Shown: positions 25,844 through 34,582 of the stretch, piece by piece | Layout of the letters: each line of letters opens with the position of its first letter | Numbering within the stretch: the stretch's first letter is position 1 | NCBI GenBank assembly: GCA_947452675.1 | Contig: CANGDL010000009.1 | Coordinates: 1-62,446, forward strand | DNA from: Microbacteriaceae bacterium | GTDB taxonomy: Bacteria > Actinomycetota > Actinomycetes > Actinomycetales > Microbacteriaceae | DNA: 62,446 nt | Reading direction: 5' to 3' | Notes under the pieces: model-generated | Database searches by the model: none | What the model saw: only the letters and a program-made list of their open reading frames with translations | Told to the model about the DNA's origin: nothing | Program-made: the position numbers and the translations under genes

Positions 25844-25975
25844 TTTGGACCTTTGAGAAAGACTGCTCAAACGCCTTTGGAGAGCAATACTGCGAAATCG
25901 GGTTACCCCGTACCTATATGTTAACCAGCGATGAGCCAAGACATTCCTGAGAATCCACAGACATAGACTGAATCC

Positions 25976-26581
25976 ATGAAGTTCAACAGCGATGTCACGA
26001 CTCTGATTGCACTCTTTGCGATCGTTAGCCCAATCACATCCCTACCGGTGTTTTTGAACCTAACCAGCGAAATGACTAAATCCCAACGTCGAATTACCGC
26101 CCTAAAAACCGCTGCCGTTGCAGGGCTCACACTGATCATCGCTTACTTCTTGGGCGACGTAATCCTTCGTTCGTTGAGCATCGACATGAACTCATTCCGC
26201 ATCGCCGGCGCTTTCGTTATTTGCGCCTACGGCTGGTCAATGGTTATGGGCAAAAAGCCGCGCGAGGTGAAGGCCGCTCCTGCGGGAGCCGCCGTTGTGC
26301 CACTTGCTATTCCGATGATGGCTGGCCCTGGCGCAATCGCGACCGTAATCGCACTCGGCAACAATGCTGCTGGAATCGTGCAAATTTCGAACTTGCTAAT
26401 TATTCTCGCGCTCTCGGCCTTAACCGGAATTCTTCTGCTCGCAGCCGAACCCGTTGAACACTTGCTAGGCGAACAGGGCCTTATGGTGGTGACCCGAATT
26501 TTCGGTTTATTGCTCCTCGCCATCGGAATTTCGACGGTCATTTCAGCGATTTCTTCCGCCCTCCCGGGCCTCGCCGCCTAA
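25976..26581 (+). CDS. MarC family integral membrane protein
   Basis: A 201-residue, six-span protein of the MarC/UPF0056 family. Typical pieces are FAIVSPITSLPVFLNLT in the first span (family: NPxGxxPxF), RIAGAFVICAYGWSMVMG and VPLAIPMMAGPGAIATVIAL. MarC was once linked to multidrug resistance, but that role was withdrawn and the function is open. It is divergent from the MMPL gene and is followed 17 bases later by a small Imm5-like gene. The divergent gap (25844-25975) is AT-rich around TATATGTTAACC but I cannot place a promoter firmly. Confidence 0.9.
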   Translation: MKFNSDVTTLIALFAIVSPITSLPVFLNLTSEMTKSQRRITALKTAAVAGLTLIIAYFLGDVILRSLSIDMNSFRIAGAFVICAYGWSMVMGKKPREVKAAPAGAAVVPLAIPMMAGPGAIATVIALGNNAAGIVQISNLLIILALSALTGILLLAAEPVEHLLGEQGLMVVTRIFGLLLLAIGISTVISAISSALPGLAA

Positions 26582-26598
26582 TCCACAGTCAAACGCAA

Positions 26599-26934
26599 AT
26601 GGCATTTACCGACACGGATCATCTGATCGCCGCCGAGAAGGCTCTGGCCGAAGCAAAGACAGTCCTGCCGCTTTTCGAGCGCGTGGAACCGGATGATTCT
26701 CGACCTCGATTCGCACTGGAGACTCTGACAGCCTGGATGAAGGGCGAAGCAACCGTACCTCAAGTGCGTCATGCCGCGTTCGATGCTCACGAGTCAGCCA
26801 GAGATGTGGCAGATGAAGCGGCCAAATTTGCCGCCCGAGCCTGCGGCCAGGCCGCATCCGTGGCCCACGTAATCACACACGCACCCCACGCCACTAGATA
26901 CGTCGAGAAGGCCAAAGCAGCCGCCGCGAAGTGA
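26599..26934 (+). CDS. Small helical protein resembling Imm5-type putative immunity proteins
   Basis: A 111-residue protein, all-helical in appearance. The pattern LPLFERVEPDDSRPRFALET, then LTAWMKGE, HAAFDAHESARD and AAKFAARACGQAASVAHVIT matches what I know of the Imm5 family of putative immunity proteins (FE-x-x-x-P-x-D-x-RPR-x-A-I-E, then repeated Ala/His helices). No toxin gene is adjacent, so an immunity role is unsupported by context. Start ATG 26599 lacks a strong ribosome site and coupling to marC is likely. Confidence 0.65.
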   Translation: MAFTDTDHLIAAEKALAEAKTVLPLFERVEPDDSRPRFALETLTAWMKGEATVPQVRHAAFDAHESARDVADEAAKFAARACGQAASVAHVITHAPHATRYVEKAKAAAAK

Positions 26935-27076
26935 CGCCTTTCATTTTGCCGCGCGACATCCGCGAATTTGCGATATTGTTATTCATAAGTCCGCGCAATG
27001 ACGAGCGAACAGTGCCACTAATCCGCTTGGCCAACTCGTCCCACTTCCCCTCTTATAAAAAAGGTTTAGGAAAATC

Positions 27077-28525
27077 ATGACCGCATCAGCAAACATCGGA
27101 GTCGTCGGGCTCGCAGTAATGGGTTCAAACTTGGCCCGCAATCTCGCAAGCCGCGAGGGCAACACCGTTGCAATCTACAACCGCTCGGTTGAGCGCACCG
27201 ATCTTCTAATGTCGGAACACCCAGAGGCCGGCTTCATCGCCAGCGCAACGATCGACGAGTTTGTTGCTTCACTAGCTAAGCCACGCACTGCCATCATCAT
27301 GGTTCAGGCTGGCAAGGGCACCGACGCCGTTATTTCACAGCTTGCCGAGCGTTTCGAACCAGGTGACATCATCGTTGATGGTGGCAACGCCTTGTTCACC
27401 GACACCATCCGTCGTGAAAAGGAAGTCTCAGCAAAGGGCATCAACTTTGTTGGTGCTGGTATCTCTGGTGGTGAAGAGGGCGCACTTAAGGGCCCTTCGA
27501 TCATGCCTGGTGGTTCAGCTGAGGCCTACAAGACCCTCGGCCCAATCCTTGCCTCAATCGCAGCTATTGCAGAGGGCGAGCCTTGCGTTACGCACGTCGG
27601 CACCGACGGTGCCGGTCACTTCGTCAAGATGATCCACAACGGCATCGAGTATGCAGACATGCAGCTAATCGCTGAGGCTTACGACATCCTTCGTCAGGCT
27701 GGCGCTTACACACCTGCAGAGATCGCAGACATCTTCAACGAGTGGAACAAGGGCGACCTAGAGTCATTCCTAATCGAAATCACCGCAGAAGTTCTAAAGC
27801 AGGTTGACGCAAAGACCGGTAAGCCACTTGTCGACGTGATCCTGGACCAGGCTGGTTCAAAGGGCACCGGAGTTTGGACTGTTCAGACAGCACTAAACCT
27901 TGGCACCCCGGTTTCGGGCATCGCCGAGGCAGTATTTGCCCGTTCACTTTCATCACAGGCAGCGCAGCGCGCGGCGGTCGACGGCCTACCTGCCGACTCA
28001 ATCGCCTGGACCATCACCGACAAGGCAGCGTTCGTCGAAGACGTTCGCCGCGCGCTTTACGCATCGAAGTTGGTTGCTTACGCACAGGGCTTCGACGCAA
28101 TCCGTGCGGGCGCAAAGGAATACGGTTGGGACATCAACCTAGGTGCAGTTTCAAAGATCTGGCGCGGCGGTTGCATCATCCGTGCCCAATTCCTAAACCG
28201 CATCGCGGATGCTTACGACAAGAACCCAGAGCTGCAGTCTCTGATCTTCGACCCATTCTTCAAGCAGGCCGTAGCCACTTCGGTTGTCTCATGGCGCCAG
28301 GTTGTCGCAAACGCTTCACTTGCAGGAATCCCAGTTCCTGCATTCGCATCTTCCCTTTCTTACTACGACGGCCTGCGTTCACCACGTTTGTCAGCAGCCC
28401 TGGTTCAGGGTCAACGCGACTTCTTTGGCGCACACACCTACAAGCGCGTCGACATGGATGGCACCTTCCACACCCTTTGGTCGGGCGACCGCTCAGAGGT
28501 TGAACAGGCACCGTCAACCCACTAA
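27077..28525 (+). CDS. gnd: 6-phosphogluconate dehydrogenase (decarboxylating)
   Basis: A 482-residue enzyme of the oxidative pentose phosphate pathway. It converts 6-phosphogluconate and NADP+ to ribulose 5-phosphate, CO2 and NADPH. The nucleotide loop is GVVGLAVMGSNLARN at the N-terminus, the substrate and catalytic stretch GAGISGGEEGALKGPS, then HFVKMIHNGIEY with catalytic Lys, and WRGGCIIRAQFL. Length equals the long (dimeric) type. Codons are strongly biased and unlike the neighbours, which fits high expression. AGGA stands ten bases before the ATG and a 140-base leader region precedes it. It is followed 12 bases later by an EamA transporter gene. Confidence 0.96.
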   Translation: MTASANIGVVGLAVMGSNLARNLASREGNTVAIYNRSVERTDLLMSEHPEAGFIASATIDEFVASLAKPRTAIIMVQAGKGTDAVISQLAERFEPGDIIVDGGNALFTDTIRREKEVSAKGINFVGAGISGGEEGALKGPSIMPGGSAEAYKTLGPILASIAAIAEGEPCVTHVGTDGAGHFVKMIHNGIEYADMQLIAEAYDILRQAGAYTPAEIADIFNEWNKGDLESFLIEITAEVLKQVDAKTGKPLVDVILDQAGSKGTGVWTVQTALNLGTPVSGIAEAVFARSLSSQAAQRAAVDGLPADSIAWTITDKAAFVEDVRRALYASKLVAYAQGFDAIRAGAKEYGWDINLGAVSKIWRGGCIIRAQFLNRIADAYDKNPELQSLIFDPFFKQAVATSVVSWRQVVANASLAGIPVPAFASSLSYYDGLRSPRLSAALVQGQRDFFGAHTYKRVDMDGTFHTLWSGDRSEVEQAPSTH

Positions 28526-28537
28526 TAGACTGTTGGG

Positions 28538-29440
28538 ATGAACCCAACGAAGAGCTCCAATTGGCTCCTGAACTATATAGTTCTCGGAATCATTTGGGGC
28601 TCTTCTTTTTTCTTCATCATGTTGGCACTGCGCACCTTGCCGCCAATCGGCATCGCATTTTGGCGAACCGCGATTGGTGCGGCAACGTTGGCAGTGATTC
28701 TTGCAATCCAAAAAGTGTCGATTCCCAAAGCGCCGAAACAATGGCTTTTGCTATGGGCCAGCGGCCTTCTCATGAGCGGGGTTCCCGCGGTGCTGTTCGG
28801 ATTCGCGGAGCAGCACGTATCTAGCGCCCTGGCTAGCATCTTGAATGCCAGCACCCCAGTTTTCACCGTATTGGCCATCATGATTGCCTTTCGCGCCGAA
28901 AAGCCAAAGCCTCAGGTTTTGGCCGGATTGGGGCTCGGGCTGGTCGGTGTCTTCGTAGTCCTTGGTATTTGGCAGGGTTTCGGAGCGAATGATCCATTGG
29001 CCGTGGGAGCACTCATCCTGGCCGTCACCTTCTACGGCTTTGGCAGCCCTTTTGTTCGCAAATTTATCGAACCGCTAAAACTCGACCCAAAGACCGCGGT
29101 ATTCGGCCAGGTATCAACCTCGGCTCTTTCCCTCTTGCCGTTTTACCTCTCGGGTCCGCTAACTATCGGCCCAGCGAGCTTTGAATCAATCGCCGGAATG
29201 CTTGCCCTGGGTGTTTTGGGCACCGGAATCGCCTATGTTCTCTATTACCGACTCCTGGCCACGGTTGGCAGCCCAATCGCAAGCGCGGTCACCTATGTCA
29301 CCCCTGTCGTAGGTGTGGCAATCGGCGTTTTGCTCCTGCACGAAAACCTAACCTGGCATGAACCCGTCGGCGCACTTGTCATCATCATTGGTGCGGCGGT
29401 TGCCCAAGGTCGTTTCAATAAGTTTTTGGTGCGCAAGTGA
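28538..29440 (+). CDS. DMT superfamily transporter, EamA type (first of a pair)
   Basis: A 300-residue, ten-span protein made of two EamA repeats. The first begins LLNYIVLGIIWGSSFFFIML and the second is recognisable from DPLAVGALILAVTFYGFG, with GTGIAYVLYYRLL and LLLHENLTWHEPVGALVIIIG near the end. EamA proteins move metabolites such as amino acids or nucleosides out of or into the cell. Its last four bases (GTGA) overlap the start of the second EamA gene, so the two are translationally coupled; two related subunits could form one transporter. Confidence 0.9.
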   Translation: MNPTKSSNWLLNYIVLGIIWGSSFFFIMLALRTLPPIGIAFWRTAIGAATLAVILAIQKVSIPKAPKQWLLLWASGLLMSGVPAVLFGFAEQHVSSALASILNASTPVFTVLAIMIAFRAEKPKPQVLAGLGLGLVGVFVVLGIWQGFGANDPLAVGALILAVTFYGFGSPFVRKFIEPLKLDPKTAVFGQVSTSALSLLPFYLSGPLTIGPASFESIAGMLALGVLGTGIAYVLYYRLLATVGSPIASAVTYVTPVVGVAIGVLLLHENLTWHEPVGALVIIIGAAVAQGRFNKFLVRK

Positions 29441-30378
29441 GCCGCTTAGTCGACTACGCGAAGTCGGCCAAGGTAGACATCGTTCTGATTGGCGCGGCCT
29501 TTGTCTGGGGAGCCAGCTATTTGGCCGCGAAACAACTGACCGAAGCTGGCAGCCTATGGGGCATGATGGCCTTGCGTTTCGGCCTAGCGGCACTTGTGCT
29601 TTTTGTCATTCGGGGCTTCAAGCCGATCAAGTTCACTAAGGCCGACGTTTTGATTGGCGCGGCTGTCGGTGTTGGTCTGGCAATTGTTATGACGTTTGAG
29701 ACTAACGGAATCGCGCTTACTTCGGCCACCAATGCTGGCCTGATAATCAGTCTTTCGATCATCTTCACCCCCATCTTGGAAGGGTTGGCTCGCAAATTCT
29801 GGCTGCCGAGAGACTTCTTCGTGGCCGCGGCCGGTGCAGTAATTGGAGTCGCATTTCTGGTCGGTGGCAACGGGTTGCAGGCCCCGAACTGGGGTGACGC
29901 TCTCATGTTTGGAGCCGCGGTCTTGCGCGCCTATTATCAAGTGGTTCAGGGAAGCCTGACTTCGGGACGCAAGCTCACCACCATCAACCTCACCATTTTT
30001 CAAACGCTGACCGCTGGGGCAATTTTCTTCGCGGCAGATGTAACTGGCACAGTTCGCGCTGCAATCGCATATGGTCCTCACGAGTGGGTTCTACTTAGCT
30101 TCTTGGTGTTGCTGTGCACCGTCTATGGATTCTTCGCCATGATGTGGGGCATTCGGCGCACGTCTGCATCACGCATCGCGCTCCTTCAAGGAACCGAACC
30201 CGTTTGGGCGGTATTGATCGCAATGCTTTTTGGCGGTGAGCAACTCAACTGGATCGGCGCACTTGGAGCAGTCTTGATAATCGGGAGTTGCTTTTGGGGT
30301 CTTGGAATCGAGGCTAAAGCCCGCGCGGCCCGCGTGCTGGCCAATGTGACATTGCCCACTCAGCCTGCGCAGCAATAG
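29437..30378 (+). CDS. DMT superfamily transporter, EamA type (second of a pair)
   Basis: A 313-residue, ten-span EamA transporter starting at GTG 29437 inside the stop of the previous gene. Signature pieces are LIGAAFVWGASYLAAKQL in the first span, LRFGLAALVLFVI and, near the end, LLQGTEPVWAVLIAMLFGGE. It is clearly related to the preceding gene but not a recent copy. Its 3' end overlaps the convergent GMC oxidoreductase gene by 65 bases, so both C-termini are encoded on opposite strands of the same DNA. Confidence 0.9.
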   Translation: MSRLVDYAKSAKVDIVLIGAAFVWGASYLAAKQLTEAGSLWGMMALRFGLAALVLFVIRGFKPIKFTKADVLIGAAVGVGLAIVMTFETNGIALTSATNAGLIISLSIIFTPILEGLARKFWLPRDFFVAAAGAVIGVAFLVGGNGLQAPNWGDALMFGAAVLRAYYQVVQGSLTSGRKLTTINLTIFQTLTAGAIFFAADVTGTVRAAIAYGPHEWVLLSFLVLLCTVYGFFAMMWGIRRTSASRIALLQGTEPVWAVLIAMLFGGEQLNWIGALGAVLIIGSCFWGLGIEAKARAARVLANVTLPTQPAQQ

Positions 30379-31915
30379 AAAGCGATGGGTTCACTCCTGG
30401 GTTTGCCGAGAGAGTGGAACCATCCAAGATGCTCATCCCCCGAACACCAAATACACGTAGGTGCTTGTCAACAACACCACCACTAGCGTCGGCGGCGATG
30501 ACTGCACCCCCTAGGAAGTGAGCCGTAAGCGGAATGCCAAATGGCTCACCAATCACTGCGCCGGGTGTTCCATCCATGTCGGCTGCCAGGTCGCGGGCGA
30601 CCTCATGCCCCTTAGCCACCCAACTCGGGTTCTCCTCGCCATAACCCTGTTTGGAGGTGAGTTTGCGGCCGAACAGCCCGCGCTTTAGGTAGGTGGACAG
30701 CGAGTTATCGCGAGCCTGCATAACCAAAAGAATCAAGGTTCGTTCTGGCCAGGTTCTTAGGTTGTAGAAACTCGGCAGGCGGTGAAGATTCTTAAGAGTA
30801 GCCAGGATGAGCCGGCCAAAGTTAGGCGATTTGCCAGCCTTGGATGATGCGAGAACACTCTGTAAAAGGCCCATAAAGCCGCTGCCCTTGCCGTAGCGAA
30901 CCGGTTCAATGTGAGTGTCAGCACTGGGAAAAACCGACGAAGTGATTGAAGAGCCCTGGGTAAAGTCATGTTGGTGACCCCGCGCGACTACACCTAGCAA
31001 ACTCTCGCTGTTGGTGCGACTCAGTTCGCCGAGCTTATCGCTCATGCCAACTAGGAAGCCAGCCGCGCGCGAGCGTTGCAATAGTTTTGCCGAACCTAAG
31101 GCGCCGGCGGCAACTATCACCTGAGGAACCCGGATGACACCTGAACGTCCGCCTCTTGCAGTTTTCTTTAGCGGCAGTTCGAATCCGCCTTCTGCAAGAT
31201 CTCGGATTTCGAGCACCTGGGTGAGCGGCCAAACTTGGGCGGCAACATTCGAGGACCCTGGATTTTCAGCTAAATAGAGATAGTTCTTGACCAGGGTGTT
31301 TTTGGCGCCGTGGCGGCAGCCGGTCATGCACTCGCCACAGTTGATGCAGCTCTTTCGATCGGGGCCAGCGCCACCGAAGTATGGGTCACCGACTGATTCG
31401 CCTGGAATCTGACCATCCTTGGCAAAAGTTATACCAACCGGTGCCATTTGAAAGGAATCCCCAAAGCCAAGCCGCTCTGCAGAACGCTTGAGCATCATAT
31501 CTGCTGGGCTGAAGAACGGATTCTTGGCGACACCTAGCATTCGTTCAGCCTCGGCGTAGTGCGGAGCCAAGACCGTTTCCCAATCTTCGAGCCCAGCCCA
31601 TGAACCTGTCTTGTAAAACTCGCTAGGTGGTCGGTAGAGGGTGTTGGCATAAACCAGCGAACCGCCGCCAACGCCGGCGCCAGACATCACTAAAACATTC
31701 TTTAGAAGATCAATCCGCTGGATGCCAAGTAGGCCTAGTCGGGGGAAAAATAGGAACCGCTTTAGGTCAAATGAGTTCTTGGCAAAGTCGCCGTCGGCAA
31801 ACCTTGCGCCCGATTCAATCACCAAGACTCGGTAGCCTTTTTGGGTCAATCGGAGAGCCGCAACCGAGCCGCCAAAGCCGGAGCCGACGATTGCAACATC
31901 AAAGTCAAAATTCAC
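30314..31915 (-). CDS. GMC family oxidoreductase, cholesterol-oxidase-like
   Basis: A 533-residue flavoprotein. The FAD loop VAIVGSGFGGSVAALRL is at the N-terminus, SGAGVGGGSLVYANTLYRP follows, and the C-terminus has the GMC ending DGSTLSANPGVNPSLSIAA. The stretch CINCGECMTGCRHGAKN with four cysteines is found in cholesterol-oxidase-like and related bacterial GMC enzymes. No secretion signal is seen. I chose GTG 31915 because AGAGGGA stands six bases upstream; a TTG seven codons earlier has nothing comparable. The substrate may be a sterol, hopanoid or long-chain alcohol; this is an inference from family only. It is divergent from the sugar-binding lipoprotein gene. Confidence 0.88.
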   Translation of the reverse strand: MNFDFDVAIVGSGFGGSVAALRLTQKGYRVLVIESGARFADGDFAKNSFDLKRFLFFPRLGLLGIQRIDLLKNVLVMSGAGVGGGSLVYANTLYRPPSEFYKTGSWAGLEDWETVLAPHYAEAERMLGVAKNPFFSPADMMLKRSAERLGFGDSFQMAPVGITFAKDGQIPGESVGDPYFGGAGPDRKSCINCGECMTGCRHGAKNTLVKNYLYLAENPGSSNVAAQVWPLTQVLEIRDLAEGGFELPLKKTARGGRSGVIRVPQVIVAAGALGSAKLLQRSRAAGFLVGMSDKLGELSRTNSESLLGVVARGHQHDFTQGSSITSSVFPSADTHIEPVRYGKGSGFMGLLQSVLASSKAGKSPNFGRLILATLKNLHRLPSFYNLRTWPERTLILLVMQARDNSLSTYLKRGLFGRKLTSKQGYGEENPSWVAKGHEVARDLAADMDGTPGAVIGEPFGIPLTAHFLGGAVIAADASGGVVDKHLRVFGVRGMSILDGSTLSANPGVNPSLSIAAQAEWAMSHWPARGPRGL

Positions 31916-32007
31916 TTGCACTCCCTCTAGAAACAACAGTATTCAACGGTTTGGTGACCAAAGAATGAACATGACAACGAATAGGTAACGTTCTGCTCAA
32001 AACGCCC

Positions 32008-32022
32008 GTTTCAAGTTGAAAC
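32008..32022. promoter_or_regulatory. 15-bp palindrome in the GMC/sugar-SBP divergent gap
   Basis: GTTTCAAGTTGAAAC is a perfect 7+1+7 palindrome. Its right half, TTGAAA, could be the -35 element of a promoter reading toward the sugar-binding gene (CATAAG follows at a rather long spacing). It is a likely repressor operator; the regulator is not in the window. Confidence 0.55.
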
Positions 32023-32071
32023 CTTTTGTTGTCTAGAGGAACATAAGTGCTAGCCCGATTCGTCGTGCATA

Positions 32072-32091
32072 CCCAAAGGCTTCACTTTGGG
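32072..32091 (+). promoter_or_regulatory. Leader hairpin before the sugar-binding lipoprotein gene
   Basis: CCCAAAG, loop GCTTCA, CTTTGGG form a perfect 7-bp stem about 30 bases before the start codon. No T run follows. It may stabilise the mRNA or be a second protein-binding site. Confidence 0.5.
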
Positions 32092-32122
32092 GATCTGAAT
32101 CTAATAAATGGAAGGGAATGAG

Positions 32123-33157
32123 ATGAAGAAGACTTCATTGATTTCAATCGCTGCTGTAGCAGCAGTTTCAGCATTGATGCTGGCTGGCTGCAGCACCGGT
32201 GCAGCAACCAGCACTCGTGCATGTGTAATTTTGCCAGACGCCGACAGCGGAACCCGCTGGGAGTCAGGCGACCGCCCAGCTCTTGACAAGGTTCTAAAGG
32301 CTGCTGGTTACGAGACCGACATCCAGAACGCTCAGAAGGATGCAGCTAAGTATGCAACCATCGCCGACGCACAGCTTTCAAAGGGCTGTGGAGTTATGCT
32401 TCTAGTTGACTTCCAGGGTGCGGCAGTAACCGTAGCTGAGAAGGCAAAGAAGCAGGGTGTTCCTGTTATTGCTTACGACCGCCCAATCGCTGGCGCTGAC
32501 TACTACGTATCATTCGACAACGACAAGGTTGGCCAGCTTGAAGGTCAGGCTGTTGTTGATGGTCTAGCTGCAGCTGGCAAGGACATCAAGACTGCAAGCA
32601 TCGTTTACAGCTCTGGTGACCCAACCGACGGTAACGCAAAGATGTTCCTAGATGGCGCACTTTCAGTTCTAAACGCTGCTGGCGCAAAGGCTGCCTTCAC
32701 CATGAAGGGCACCTGGGATGGCCCAACTGCTGGTACCGAGTTCGAGCAGGCATTCACTGCTCTAAAGGGCAAGGTAGACGCAGTTCTAGCTCCAAACGAC
32801 AACAACGCAGCTGCAATCATCCAGATTCTAGACAAGAACAAGATGACCGCAGTTATGGGTGGACAGGACGCTTCGACCGCTGGTCTTCAGAACGTTCTTC
32901 TTGGCAAGCAGTGGTCAACTGTTTACAAGCCATTCTCAGTTGAGGCTAAGGCTGCTGCAGACCTTGCAGTTGAGATCCTAAAGGGAAACAAGCCAACCGA
33001 AGCTAAGAGCAACGGCGGCGTTCCATTCCTAGCACTAGACCCAATCAGCATCAAGGCAGCGGATGTACACACCGTTGTTGAAGCTGGCGACGCAAAGGCT
33101 GCAGACCTATGTACTGCAGACGTTGCAGCAGCTTGTGCAAAGTATGGCGTCAAGTAA
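32123..33157 (+). CDS. Sugar ABC transporter substrate-binding lipoprotein (XylF/ChvE-like)
   Basis: A 344-residue periplasmic-binding protein of the ribose/xylose type. The lipobox LMLAGC places the acylated Cys at residue 23. The mature part shows CVILPDADSGTRWES, VPVIAYDRPI, YYVSFDNDKVGQLEGQ and VMGGQDAS, which are characteristic of XylF/ChvE-like proteins. AAGGG stands eight bases before ATG 32123, and this start is preferred to ATG 32108. No permease or ATPase gene accompanies it, so it must work with components encoded elsewhere. Codon use is strongly biased (for example CTA for Leu), as in highly expressed genes, and a strong terminator follows directly. Confidence 0.92.
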   Translation: MKKTSLISIAAVAAVSALMLAGCSTGAATSTRACVILPDADSGTRWESGDRPALDKVLKAAGYETDIQNAQKDAAKYATIADAQLSKGCGVMLLVDFQGAAVTVAEKAKKQGVPVIAYDRPIAGADYYVSFDNDKVGQLEGQAVVDGLAAAGKDIKTASIVYSSGDPTDGNAKMFLDGALSVLNAAGAKAAFTMKGTWDGPTAGTEFEQAFTALKGKVDAVLAPNDNNAAAIIQILDKNKMTAVMGGQDASTAGLQNVLLGKQWSTVYKPFSVEAKAAADLAVEILKGNKPTEAKSNGGVPFLALDPISIKAADVHTVVEAGDAKAADLCTADVAAACAKYGVK

Positions 33158-33175
33158 TAGCTAAGCAATAAAGGA

Positions 33176-33212
33176 AATCCCCCGGACTTCAAGTCCGGGG
33201 GATTTCTCTTTA
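33176..33212 (+). terminator. Strong terminator after sugar-binding gene
   Basis: ATCCCCCGGACTT, loop CA, AAGTCCGGGGGAT form a 13-bp perfect stem followed by TTCTCTTT. It sits 18 bases after the stop codon. Confidence 0.88.
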
Positions 33213-33286
33213 ACTTTTTATTGGAAACGGTGCTCGTCGTCTCGTGCTGATCGTTAGTTTGAGCCGCGAGCCAACCCGATTGCAAA

Positions 33287-34573
33287 CTAGGGGTGGCGCA
33301 GAGGGCTTGCCGGAAGACGCTCTTGAGCAACCCATCGCTGGTTATAGCCTGTCGACGAAGCCATCAGGTCGAGGAATGGCTGAGGATCGAAAACCTCCGG
33401 ACCCACCACACCGGCACCCTTCCATTCGCCTCGAGCCATGAGCTCAAGCGCGATTAGCGGGTTAAACGCAGTTTGAGCAACGACACACTGAGCCTCAATC
33501 TCGGCCATTGTCTCCGCGTTGTCGGCGACGTGATAAATGTATGTGGCGCGATCCTTGCCGTCCTTGTCCTTGCCCGTGACTAGTACGCCGGCGCAGGTCT
33601 TTCCGGTCATCTTCGGGCCAATGTGGGCTGGGTCCGGCAGCACAGCGGCAACCATGTCACGCGGTGAAACGTCAACTGGCCCCTGGTTCGATCGAACTCG
33701 AGTTGGGCGGGTGGCATCTAGGCCAAGTTTGTGAAGAGTCTTCAGGACACCGATAAATTCGCTGCCCAACCCATACTTGAAGGTAACGCGGTTGGCGTTT
33801 AAGTGGCGAGGGAGCATGGTGACTTCTTCGTGCTCGACATTGACGCATTCGACCGACCCGATTCCTTCTGGGAATTCGAAGATCTCAGGCTCACTAAATG
33901 GCTCGGTTGTGAACCAACCGCGGCTGCGTTCATAAATGACCGGTGGGTTGAGGCACTCCTCGATTGTGGTCCAGATCGAGAATGACGGTGCAAAAATCTC
34001 GTTGCCATCGTTGTCGAACACGGCCAGGCTTCCGCCATCTTTGACGCTGATCTCGTCGATCTCGCTGAAGAGGTTATCCGCCGCATAGCGGGCAAAAACG
34101 TTCGACATGCCAGGCTCGACACCCATGCCAACCAGCGCAAGCTTTCCAGCGCGTTCCCACTGCTCGCTCACGGCATACTGTGAGTCACCGAGCTTGATGC
34201 CCGGCTTGTGAAACGGGTCGGTTTCGTGAGCCTCCGAGAGACTCATGGCCATGTCGACGTAGTTTGCGCCGGCCGTAAAGGCCCCCGAGAACACGGTTGG
34301 CACAAACTTGGGCTCGACCGCGTTTAGAACGTGAGTGATGTTGTGGTTCTTGGCCAATTCGGCCACATTGGCGGCACTGCTCGCATCGATCTTGGCGGCC
34401 AGGAACTTCGAAGCCTTGTCAGCTCCATACTTGTTGCGCACCCATTCGATGCTCTTCTCGGCACGACTAAAGTCATAATCAGAAACGACCATGATGTCGA
34501 AGAAGTCGCGGGATCCAGCAATTTTTACGATAGAGTCACCGACGCCACCAGCACCAACCAAAAGAATTCTCAT
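33287..34573 (-). CDS. Saccharopine dehydrogenase family protein
   Basis: A 428-residue oxidoreductase. It starts with the Rossmann loop LVGAGGVGDSIVKIA and has the family's VLNAVEPKFVPTVFSGAFTA and LGMGVEPGMSN-like segment (reads VGMGVEPGMSNVFARYA). The long C-terminal domain holds the substrate site. Relatives include lysine-pathway saccharopine dehydrogenases and carboxynorspermidine synthases, so a role in polyamine or lysine metabolism is possible but not shown. It lies 9 bases downstream of the hydrolase gene at 34583-35173 and is probably co-transcribed. Confidence 0.85.
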   Translation of the reverse strand: MRILLVGAGGVGDSIVKIAGSRDFFDIMVVSDYDFSRAEKSIEWVRNKYGADKASKFLAAKIDASSAANVAELAKNHNITHVLNAVEPKFVPTVFSGAFTAGANYVDMAMSLSEAHETDPFHKPGIKLGDSQYAVSEQWERAGKLALVGMGVEPGMSNVFARYAADNLFSEIDEISVKDGGSLAVFDNDGNEIFAPSFSIWTTIEECLNPPVIYERSRGWFTTEPFSEPEIFEFPEGIGSVECVNVEHEEVTMLPRHLNANRVTFKYGLGSEFIGVLKTLHKLGLDATRPTRVRSNQGPVDVSPRDMVAAVLPDPAHIGPKMTGKTCAGVLVTGKDKDGKDRATYIYHVADNAETMAEIEAQCVVAQTAFNPLIALELMARGEWKGAGVVGPEVFDPQPFLDLMASSTGYNQRWVAQERLPASPLRHP

Positions 34574-34582
34574 GGCACCAGC

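Noticed and set aside
25844-25939. 32-codon extension of the MMPL protein
   Set aside because: The ATG at 25843 has AAAGG upstream and the following residues match the usual start of MMPL proteins.
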